A model generated the notes under the pieces. That model worked only from the letters and a program-made list of their open reading frames with translations, did not search any database and had not been told where the DNA came from. The position numbers and the translations under genes were made by a program. Shown here one piece after another: positions 1-8,858 of a DNA stretch of 64,000 nucleotides (positions within the stretch are counted from its first letter, which is position 1; the number at the start of each line of letters is the position of its first letter). Origin of the DNA: Ephydatia muelleri (taxonomy: Eukaryota; Porifera; Demospongiae; Spongillida; Spongillidae); the NCBI GenBank assembly GCA_013339895.1, contig JABACO010000001.1, forward strand, positions 12,463,235 to 12,527,234. The letters run 5' to 3'.

Positions 1-660
1 CAACAGTTAACAATGCCATGAAAATCGTGTGCCCTAAATGGAGAAACATATAACCAAAATAACAACAGTATTGTACCATTTATGCTGACAAACCAAACAA
101 ACTGTCTCATGAACAGATCCAGGTATTATTGTGTACTCATAGTCATTTTTGTGAGATGTGTTAAGAGACATTTAGGTAGTTTTCCTTCAAGTCCCCCTAT
201 GTCTGGATCTATTTCTTCACCCTTGGGGAAATTGCTACAATTTATCCAGTGTCGTTTTTTTTGAAGTGTATCTGTGCGAGTATTATGTTTGGAGAATAGG
301 ATCAAAGTGTATCAATGCACACCATGTAGTTACCCAGCGAAGCAGGTCAGACGTTGTATATTACTAGTACATGCATGAATGAGTATTCCAGCTGGTTATA
401 AATGTGTTAGGGTCTCCCGTGCATTATATCTTTCTCCATCACTCTGTGGTCTGTGGCCATGGTGTGTGCATGATTTGGGACAGTGGTAACCGGAGATTAT
501 AACAGAAGCTTGAATTCTGACCTATCTCTGTTGCATGTCTCTTCCCCATCTCAACTTCCCTCCCTTGCCTACATGTGTTTGTGTGTCCCCTCTGTGAGAA
601 TCTTAGTGACGGGTTGTGTTACGTATATATACAGCTATAATCATGTTGTCATCTCCTCAG

Positions 661-759
661 TATGGTTGGTCATCACTGATGTTTGCATCTCAGAATGGAC
701 ACAATGAGATTGTGAGGATTTTGTTATCAGCCAGTGCCAAAGTTGATTTACAGAATAAA
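661..759 (+). CDS. Orphan ankyrin-repeat exon A (upstream paralogue)
   Basis: A 99-bp exon, preceded by a cag acceptor and followed by gtaagt, encodes exactly one 33-aa ankyrin repeat (core SSLMFASQNGHNEIV, then LLSASAKVDLQNK) in phase 0. Its flanking introns match those around 21136-21234, including the run about a 'gagagtttgggaggtgtt' segment downstream. It lies upstream of the N-cap exon at 8760, so it is either the tail of a duplicated neighbouring gene or an alternative upstream part of the same gene. I favour the first. Confidence 0.75.
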
Positions 760-2218
760 GTAAGTACTACCAGCTTATTCCATAGCTGTATGGTGGTGAC
801 TTGTGCCCTGATGTGATGTTGTACTGTAGACTAGAAGGATGTGTACACTATTCTTGTGGAGAGTTTGGGAGGTGTTACACTTGTGAGGGTTTGTAGTGAC
901 ATGAATTAGTGTTTGTGTGATGTGTAGAGTGCTCTTTGTATTGATAGACATTGAGAAAGGAAATATTGTTGGCAATCTATGAGCATGTACTTTAGGTAAC
1001 TATTGTTACATCTACCGGGTGTCCCATGTTTTTGAAAAACACCAAAATATGCTACTCAGTATTAAAATAGGTTAAGAAGGTAACCATGTAATAATCCATT
1101 TAGTAAAAGTTTGAAATAACTATTGTTACTAGACTTGAATGACTTTGATATTAAAAACAATCTTTTTCCCAGTTACATGAAATGTGTGTCAGAAAAATGG
1201 AGGTAGCATGAAAAAAAAAAAAAACTAGTGATGTGAACATATTGTTATTATAATCTTGAAATATGGGGAAGCTGATTTGGGTTTTTACATTAAGTTGCTA
1301 TGTTCTAATGACTTTTGAAATTTTGTTCACATTTTACCATTTCTATTTAAACAAATGTGTTTGAATTTGTGGTTACACACACTTTTACCTGGAATGTTGA
1401 TGTGCAGTATATGGATTACACTTCCCTTGATTTTGTAGAATAAAGCAGTTTTGTAATATTAATTGCATTCCATCAATGTTATTTACACATTACTTGAAAT
1501 TTCAACTGTACATTAACAACACGATGATAATTGTGTGCCCTAAATGGATAAACATGTACTCGAAATAACCAATAGAGTGCAACAGTTTTGGTCACAAAAC
1601 CTTCAGAAAAAACAATTAAACCTTCTCTTGAACGGATCCAGGTATTATTTTACTTATTGTTATTGTGAGATGTGAGAAGTGACATTTCGGCATTTTCTTT
1701 TCAAGTCCTATGTCTGGTCTTTTTGTTCACTATTGGGGAAATTGTATGTCGGGGGGAACAACTGAAGCCCATCCAGGGTCATCTTGTTTGATTTAAGTGA
1801 AGTGTGTGTGGGTGTGTGTGTGTGTGTGCATGTGTGTGTGTGTGTGTGATGTGTTTGAAGATGAGGATCAGAATGAATTTATGTGACCATGTAGTTATCC
1901 TGGGAAGCAGGTCAGATGCTATGTATAGCTACTGCATGTATGAATGAGTATTCTGGCTGACTATTCATTTGTTAGGATTACCCTGTGTGTTACATCTTCC
2001 TCCATCACTCTGTGGTCTATTTTGAGTACATGGTTTTGGATAGTGGTAACCATGGAGATGTAATTAGAAACTGCGATAAAATATTTTCCATCCCTGATTT
2101 CATGCTTCCTGCCCATCTCAACTCTCTCCTTCACCTAAAGGATTTTTGTGTGTCCACTGAAGCTATCTAAATTATGAGTTATTTTTGTAGAGCCATGATC
2201 ATGTGTTCATCTCTTCAG

Positions 2219-2317
2219 AATGGACAGTCATCGCTGATTTTAGCATTTCAGAATGGACACATTGAGGTTGTGAATATGTTGATTTCAGCCGGTGCCAAAG
2301 TTGATTTACCAAATAAG
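2219..2317 (+). CDS. Orphan ankyrin-repeat exon B (upstream paralogue)
   Basis: A 99-bp phase-0 exon between cttcag and gtaaga encodes one ankyrin repeat (NGQSSLILAFQNGHIEVV, then LISAGAKVDLPNK). It corresponds to exon 22783-22881: both share the preceding intron with the unusual 'aaccaatagagtgcaacag' text. Substitutions such as AFQ for ASQ and PNK for QNK suggest weaker constraint than on the main array. No Roc exon follows, because transposons begin at about 3.2 kb. Confidence 0.7.
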
Positions 2318-3206
2318 GTAAGAACTACCAACCCATTCTGAGGCCCTATTGGTGACTTGTGCTCTTATTGTTACTTGATTTGAATGACTTTGATATTTAG
2401 TACAATGTTATTCCAGTTATATGAAATATCTGTATGAAAAATGGAGGTAGCATGTAATGCTGCAAATTAATATATGTAGTTATTTAAATCTTGAAATATG
2501 TGAAACTCATATCTTGAATTGGTTTTTTTATATTTGTTTTCTACGTTTAAATATGTGTTGAAAATCTGTTCAAATTTTACCATTGTTATTGAAGCAATGT
2601 ATTTGAATGCATAGTAAAACACACTTTCATTTGGAACTATTAAATGTGATATGTGCATTTGACTTCAATAGATTTTGATTAATAAAGTATCATAAAATTA
2701 ATTGCATTGCATCCATTTACTTCAAATTTCAACCTAACAGCTAACTAACTGTTATATGTCTACACAGCCATTGCTAATTATATAAGAAACTATTAGAGTG
2801 GGTGGAGCACTCTGTATTCTACAATAGTTAACAATGCCATGAAAATCGTGTGCTCTGAATGGAGGGAGAAACATGTAACCGAAATAACCAAAGCAGTGCA
2901 CCATTTTTGCTCATAGTGCCGCTCACACTTTCTCATGAACAGATCCACGTTTTATTGTGTACTCACAGTCATTGTGAGATGTGACAAAAGACATGTAGGG
3001 GCTTTCCCCCTCCTAAGTCCTTGTATGTCTTAATATATTTGTTCACTCCTGAGGAAATTGCACGTCATCGGTACAACTGAAGCTTACCCAGTGTATTCCT
3101 TTTTGCTTTTTGTGAATTGGTGTGTGTCTGTGTGTGTGATGCGTTTGGAGAAGTGGATCAAAATGTATTAATGCACACCACGTAGTTACCCAGGGAAGCA
3201 TGTCAA

Positions 3207-3823
3207 TAGACTAGGCTAGTTTTTAACACGCTCCGTATTCATTAAGTGTTGTTCAAATTGTATACAGTTTTCTGCCCACAATTTATGACTTTAAAACGCT
3301 GTGTCCCATCAAAGGTAAGTAATGTCTCCTCTAGATAATTGATCCTTTTACCTTTCTACAAACCTTCATGAAGATATGATGAAGCGCCAGGTACCTTCTA
3401 CGATGCGCCAGTTACTGAACATCGTTGGACTGATACATCCAATGGTACTATACACCATGATCTAAAAAAAAACATCTTAGATCGTTTGAATCACTAAATA
3501 TGTCGGAATTCCTATCTGAGACTGAATTTTCAGGTTCAAAACATTAGGGTATCTTCAGGCAACGTATCTTGGCTTACAACTCAAAAAAGCATTGGACTTA
3601 AGAGCTCATTTTTGTTGTATAGATAGCTCATCATAGTATTTTTATATGTGGAGTGTTTCAACTCATAACTCCACTTTGTTTTGAAGTTAGATTTGTTTTT
3701 ATAAGGTTTTTGATATGAGTGCTGCTTAGGCCGACTTAAGAGATGACAATCATTTCGGACTACTAAAGTAACCATATACATTTTAATAATTTGCTAACCA
3801 TACTACATATTGCCTTAGGATTC
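3207..3823. other. Unassigned sequence between array tail and TTAA element
   Basis: The array similarity ends abruptly after 'gggaagcatgtca'. The next ~600 bp have no convincing ORF, exon or repeat landmark that I recognise. The only ORF is a short minus-strand frame (3581-3781) with no motif. Confidence 0.4.
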
Positions 3824-4059
3824 TTAAAGGGGAACTGTCATGACTTTTTTACTTTGTAATTTTATTTGGTCAATATGAAGTATCGATCAGCTCAGGTTGT
3901 ATGTAGATTATAAATTTCAACGTCTCAGTATGCTCTGATGTTAAGATATATTGGTTTAAAGTTGAAAATAATGGGCGCCATGATAAATTAAAGTTAAGGA
4001 CCGCGTGACGTCACTGGTCTCCAATACGATGAGCGATTCAGATTGTGGAGGCCACAGAG

Positions 4060-5032
4060 GGTGAGCCTTTGGGTCTACTACCATACCGTCTTGAGCCAAC
4101 AAGTCATGAGTCCGACACCTCCAGCGAGAGTGATAGTGACAGTGTTTTACCAGCCGACCTTGCTGCAGTGGCGTAGTGTGAGTGTTGTGCGCCCGGGGAT
4201 ATAATGCACTAATGGCGCCCGCACGGGGGGGGGGGGGGGGGGGGGGGGGGGGGTGCTGTCGGCTTGTGGCCCGGGCCCGATAGAGGGGGGGGGGGGGGGG
4301 GGGTATCTAGCGGAAAAGAAAAAGAGGGAAGGGGAGGAGCCTTATATTATATATTATATGAACGGGTTTACAACTGCCCCATGTATCTGCCCATGCGTTT
4401 GTGTGTTCTCGTTGACGCGATAATAATTTATCTCTCGTCTATTTCGGCGCCCCCTCAACCCTGCGCCCGGGGACATATGTCCCCCCTGCCCCCCCCCCCC
4501 CCCTCGCTACGCCACTGCCTTGCTGCACTTACGCGTATTGGTAACACAGCTTGGTGCTCGTGTACCAAGTGCGCTGCTCTCCCAACCGAACGCGAGTGTT
4601 GCTGTTGTAGGGACTGGCACACATAAGGCACCTTTTTAGTGATGTGGAGCCAGTGGAGGGTCTCCAATGCATCACAGATCATCCTGAGTTTGTTGGAGCA
4701 TGCCTCAATCTACTAACGTTGCGCATCGCCTTGGTAGGTATGATGGCGACAAGAGGGGATCCTAGGTAACAGGACATTGTGTTACGCGAACTGCACTTGT
4801 AACTGTCTTATTATAAATGCAACGTACATATACACATGCGCATGCCATGTACACATGGTTTTCTACATATAGGTTATATCGTCACGCAGCGTATCGACAG
4901 TTTATATGGTGGACTTTCAATATCCGATTGGGCAGAAGAGTTAGATACATACAAGAGCGTTTGCGTCATTTATGGAGATATCCGTCAAATGGGGCACGCA
5001 CAAGTAACCACCAGCCCCGGATCTATGAATGA
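4060..5032 (+). pseudogene. P2X7 cytoplasmic-tail-like (P2XRC) ORF, interrupted
   Basis: Before the nested MITE the frame reads GEPLGLLPYRLEP followed by a Ser/Asp/Glu-rich stretch. After the MITE it continues as TAWCSCTKCAALPTERECCC. Next, in a shifted frame, comes EGLQCITDHPEFVGACLN, then AYRQFIWW near 4870. These are the landmarks of the cysteine-rich P2X7 receptor C-terminal domain found in invertebrate stand-alone or transposon-borne ORFs. An 8-bp duplication shows that the MITE split the coding frame; further shifts near 4620 and 4050 suggest decay or small introns. No P2X channel domain is present. Confidence 0.55.
4166..4517. mobile_element. hAT-type MITE with 8-bp target duplication
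   Basis: Terminal inverted repeats CAGTGGCGTAG / CTACGCCACTG bound a 352-bp insert flanked by perfect 8-bp direct repeats CCTTGCTG (4158-4165 and 4518-4525). The 8-bp duplication is the hAT signature. The inside is non-coding and holds poly-G runs at 4225-4253 and 4285-4303 and a poly-C run at 4489-4503. It has inserted into the P2XRC-like frame. Confidence 0.85.
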
Positions 5033-5285
5033 ACCAATTCGTCACTCACATGCACGCATTCTCTACTAAAACACAAGGAAAAACACGACAAGCGGGTCCA
5101 CTCCGCACCTGCCCTGTCGTGCTCCACCGCTTCGTTGACATTTGTCCGTACAACTGAGTAATCGGGACTTTTAAGTATGGCGCAACACGTAATCTGTAGA
5201 TCTTTGTCGTCGGGAAGGGGGGGGGGGGGGGGGGGGCGGCATTTCATACGCGATGGGGGTGGGCGGCCGCCGCCCCCCCCCAAGG

Positions 5286-5480
5286 CTATGCTGGATCCGG
5301 GGCTGGTAACCACTGAAACGAGCGATCGATATTACCGGTATCACACATGTCGTATGCTAGTTGAAAAGCATGACAACAATTTACCTGATGAAGCAGAGAT
5401 GGGTTTTTTGGGGGCAAACTAACAACCTTTGGGCACTTATTATCACGATTCATACACCCCTTGGCAATGCAGTGAGGCAT
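5286..5480 (-). pseudogene. Possible THAP zinc-finger N-terminus
   Basis: Minus-strand reading starts MPHCIAKGCMNRDNK and continues with LPPKNPSLLHQ, resembling the start of THAP domains (C-x4-C, NR, then a LPKxxxL stretch). The second half is not recognisable, because a poly-C/poly-G region and shifted sequence follow. Probably the 5' exon of the transposase of the TTAA element. Alternative: chance similarity. Confidence 0.4.
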
Positions 5481-5692
5481 TCTCTATACGCGCACAATGG
5501 ATTTCTGAGACCAGTGACGTAACGGTCTTAATAAAAAAAAACAAAAACATGGCGACCAAATTTGTTGTGTTGTCTTGAATTTATCTTGATTATAAAAGCA
5601 AATATTAAATACATCATATTTGCAGTTCTTATCTTTTACTCAAATCCTATAGACTGAGATAACATTATTTTTTCGTGGCAGTTCCCCTTTAA

Positions 5693-6006
5693 GTAAGTGT
5701 ATATATGTGCGTCATGAGGGTGTGCGCGCTACAGATAGCAATGTACGACGAGTTATCTGCGTCAAACGCCACGGGTTCTTTCAGAACCAATGCAGCGTGG
5801 CCTCGGGACGTTTTTCGTGCCGTGCTCGTTTAGCGGTTAGCTTCTTTTTTTTCGTGAATACCTTTGTTGTTCTTCGACTCTCTGAAACTAAGAGTTCTTC
5901 ATGATACCGAGCCTTGCTCTTTGCCTTGCACATCTCTGAATGCCGCTCGTTTAGAACTCTTAATCTACGCACGTGACGTCAAATTGTAGCGGCTAGCGTA
6001 AACACT
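5693..6006. other. Unassigned sequence between two transposons
   Basis: A minus-strand frame (5972-5781) is very basic (ARYHEELLVSE, KVFTKKKKLTAKRARHEKR) and could be a transposase remnant, but no family is identifiable. Nothing else is seen. Confidence 0.3.
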
Positions 6007-6701
6007 AGGAAAATTAAGTACATTCACCTGATTGTAAGTAAGCTGTTGGTGTACACAGCGCAGCCCTCAGTGACTCCCTTGAATTAGTTCACAGTTTATA
6101 TAGGTGTTTGTCAGAATTTGATCTCTAGCCACAATGCTGCACTAATATTCAATTTCCTTAATGGACTATAGGTTGTCAATGTGCTTCCACATAACACTTG
6201 AGCTCTTCCATTTCAATTCTGTGTTCATGACCTTAGAGTAAAACAAATCTCATGTATACATTCAGCACAAACACAGATACTACACTACCTACCTTCAGAC
6301 GTGTTCAACAGGTAGGTCAACCAGGGACTATGCTGGTGTGATGCTTGCGATGTCGTTCCATGTGCACATGCCTACAAATTCATTTCTTCTTCTCTCTTTA
6401 ACTTGCACTGCATTTTACGTCCTCCAGTAGTACTAGATGTCTCAAGCACAAACGTACTCTTTACATCCCTCCCAGCCTGCACAGTCCAGTAGGCGTACAC
6501 AACAGCAGTGTTAATTAATGAAGTGTAGACATGGACTTCCATGTTGGCACATGTACATGCACAATGCCAACTTAACTGGGTCAAACAAATTTTAGTGACA
6601 GTTTAGTACTTACACAACAACAAACATGAATACATGGTAATCGCAACTACATTTCACACATACACGCAGACATACACAACAAAACATTCTGTAACTGAGT
6701 T

Positions 6702-7247
6702 TCAATGGGTTTCAGGTTGTGTGTTATTCATCACATGCATGCACAAATCACAAGCTCCATCTGTTATGTATGGATCCTCTAGCTGAGCCCCCAAATAATG
6801 TAGCCTCTCCAGCAGCGAGATGGCTTCATTTAGGAGTTGATGAACCTTGTCAACTGGACACTTGGATCCATCTAGCTCCTCACAATTTTCACCCTCATCA
6901 TCTGAATCGATGTACTCCTTTTCTTCCAATTGAAGCCACATAGTAAGCATTTCTACAGCCTTATCATGCAACTTCTAACGTGCAGCCTTGGTGATAGCAT
7001 CAAGACCTAAGGTATCCACCATGTAATCTACAGAGCAGTTGCCAAATGCCAGCGTACGTAACTTGCTGCACATTTCATCAATAGATTTAGGACGATAGTC
7101 AGCCGGTTTAATTATAAGCTTCTCCACTTCCTGCTCTGCACTAAAGTTGATACCACCTAGATGCTTGGCATCCAAAACTGAACGATATTTTATAATAGCT
7201 CGGAAAATAGGGAGAGGCTTCCTGTTTCCTCTCTGAAAGTAGTCCAA
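6702..7247 (-). pseudogene. Transposon ORF, C-terminal part, unknown family
   Basis: Two frames separated by a single stop near 6972 read as one protein: MDYFQRGNRKPLPIFRAI through LRTLAFGNCSVDYMVDTLGL, then LHDKAVEMLTMWLQLEEKEY and an acidic segment. Copy-number evidence from the inverted repeat shows that it belongs to a mobile element. I cannot name a domain; a pogo/Tigger C-terminus is possible because of the associated helix-turn-helix. Confidence 0.45.
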
Positions 7248-7352
7248 CCCACTCAGTGATCTATGTTTGCATGCTGGACATTACTGTTTTCTTTCTAAAA
7301 TTCTAATTCAGCCCACCATTCAACTGGCATGACCGAACTCGTATGAAACTAA

Positions 7353-7613
7353 TCGAGGCGATCAAGGCGGTGTATTAGTGTTGAAGACAAGCTAAAGGTT
7401 CTACATGATCTAAAATGTGGTAAATCCTATACAGATATTGTAGAACGGTATGGAATAAGCAAGAGTCAAGTGTATGAAATTAATGAAGCCATCTCGCTGC
7501 TGGAGAGGCTACATTATTTGGGGGCTCAGCTAGAGGATCCATACATAACAGATGGAGCTTGTGGTATGTGCATGCATGTGATGAATAACACACAACCTGA
7601 AACCCATTGAAAC
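7353..7613 (+). pseudogene. CENP-B/pogo-type helix-turn-helix fused to element C-terminus
   Basis: RRCISVEDKLKVLHDLKCGK followed by SYTDIVERYGISKSQVYEI matches the N-terminal CENP-B/pogo/Tigger helix-turn-helix pattern (LxxKLxVLxxLxxGKS, then YGISKSQV). The frame runs straight into NEAISLLERLHYLGAQ, so an internal deletion removed the catalytic core. Non-functional as a transposase, but an open DNA-binding frame remains. Confidence 0.55.
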
Positions 7614-8298
7614 TCAGTTACAGCATGTTTTGTTGTGTATGTCTGCGTGTATGTGTGCAATGTAGATGCGATTACCATGTATTCATGTTTGTTGTTGTTG
7701 TAAGTACTAAACTGTCACTAAAATTTGTTTGACCCAGTTAAGTTGGCATTGTGCATGTGCATGTGCCAACATGGAAGTCCATGTCTACACTTCATTAATT
7801 AACACTGCTGTTGTGTACGCCTACTGGACTGTGCAGGCTGGGAGGAATGTAAAGAGTACGTTTGTGCTTGAGAAATCTAGTACTACTGGAGGACGTAAAA
7901 TGCAGTGCAAGTTAAAGAGAGAAGAAGAGATGAATTTGTAGGCATGTGCACATGGAACGACATCGCAAGGATCACACCAGCATAGTCCCTGGTTGACCTA
8001 CCTGTTGAACACGTCTGAAGGTAGGTAGTGTGTTTGTGCTGAATGTATACATGAGATTTGTTTTACTCTGAGGTCATGAACACAGAATTGAGATGGAAGA
8101 GCTCAAGTGTTATGTGGAAGCACATTGACAACCTATAGTCCATTAAGGAAATAGAATATTAGTGCAGCATTGTGGCTAGAGATCAAATTCTGACAAACAC
8201 CTATATAAACTGTGAATCTAATTCAAGGGAGTCACTGAGGGCTGTGCTGTGTACACCAACAGCTTACTTACAATCAGGTGAATGTACTTAATTTTCCT

Positions 8299-8759
8299 GT
8301 TGTGCAGAATTGTTAATTTCCTGATATAGCCAGTCAACCGTTAGTACTAAATACGCGTTGTGACGTCACATTGCCCGCGATCAGTGCGTTAATGAATTTA
8401 CACCTGCTTTACTTTACGGAGGAATCTATTTCTTCGACTGGTACTATTTCCTACGTACATATAGTAAGTGTCAATAAATTATTCTGTAAGTTGATTAAAA
8501 TACTTTTGGACCACAAAGTTACGCCCACGCACAGCATTTCCGTTTGTTAATCTTCATCGGCTGATGATTGGACATGTTATATCTGATGACATGTTTGGAA
8601 GTAAAATTTGCTGTTTATTGGTCTTCGCACGATGTTCCTAACGCGATGAAACGAAGAAGAATAAGGAGAAGACCCGCGAATGATCCCATATATTTTCCAT
8701 TCTTTTGTCTACGTTTGATGGTTATATACATCCATGACATTGATGTTTTTTTCTTGTAG
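8299..8759 (+). other. Probable 5' region of the ankyrin-Roc-COR-death gene
   Basis: Unique sequence between the transposons and the N-cap ankyrin exon. It should hold the promoter and first exon, but I could not fix the start codon. A short frame ending at a gtaaaa donor (exon end ~8600) would give the right phase. The ATG at 8646 reads into a stop before the 8760 acceptor. A CRE-like tgacgtca occurs at 8360. Confidence 0.35.
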
Positions 8760-8858
8760 GAGCTAGAAGAACAACTGAGGCAAAAATCAAAGGAGGGAAG
8801 AGTTGAATTGGTTTGCAAACTACTTCAATGTGGAGTGCATGTTGATGTCACTGATTCG
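8760..8858 (+). CDS. N-cap ankyrin exon
   Basis: A 99-bp phase-0 exon between ttgtag and gtgcgt reads ELEEQLRQKSKEGRVELVCK then LLQCGVHVDVTDS. It has the helix pattern of an ankyrin repeat but a charged, non-consensus first half, as N-terminal capping repeats do. This suggests the true start of the repeat domain, so exons 661 and 2219 belong to something else. Confidence 0.7.

Larger units (their letters stand above)
1..3206 (+). repeat. Two intron-exon units duplicated from the array (copy of ~20.65-23.8 kb)
   Basis: Starts inside a unit (the 'caacagttaacaatgccatg' motif) and holds two complete units plus a third partial one from 2793. Unit order and private variants match 20.65-23.8 kb at a near constant offset of about 20.5 kb. 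Each unit carries the landmarks 'attagagtgggtggagcact', a short GT-rich microsatellite (1801-1850), 'ccatcactctgtggtctgtg' and a polypyrimidine stretch before the exon. The third unit stops at about 3206, where unrelated sequence begins. Confidence 0.75.
3824..5692. mobile_element. TTAA-flanked DNA transposon (Kolobok/piggyBac-like)
   Basis: The two ends are inverted copies: TTAAAGGGGAACTG at 3824 and its reverse complement ending at 5692, with TTAA at both borders, as produced by TTAA-targeting transposons. Inside are a plus-strand ORF resembling the P2X7 receptor cytoplasmic tail and a minus-strand start that looks like a THAP zinc finger. THAP domains are known in Kolobok transposases, which favours that superfamily over piggyBac. 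The element is ~1.87 kb and contains a nested MITE and poly-G runs, so it is non-autonomous and decayed. Confidence 0.6.
6007..8298. mobile_element. Large inverted-repeat element, two head-to-head transposon copies
   Basis: The left arm, 6007-6830, is the reverse complement of the right arm, 7482-8298, at very high identity over ~820 bp; the spacer is 651 bp. The left arm plus spacer carries a minus-strand frame (7247-6702). The right arm carries the same C-terminus on the plus strand (NEAISLLERLHYLGAQ) joined directly to a helix-turn-helix. The simplest reading is two copies of one element, one internally deleted, inserted or inverted against each other. No terminal repeats or target duplication were recognised. 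Confidence 0.75.

Noticed and set aside
4264-4682. Gly/Pro-rich ORFs around 4.3-4.7 kb
   Set aside because: Created by poly-G/poly-C runs of the nested MITE.
5773-5788. Histone mRNA-type 3' stem-loop (ggttctttcagaacc)
   Set aside because: Loop is one base short and no histone ORF is adjacent.
8646-8759. First exon starting at the basic peptide ATG (MKRRRIRRRP)
   Set aside because: The frame runs into the stop TAG at the 8760 acceptor and shows no donor that would give phase 0.
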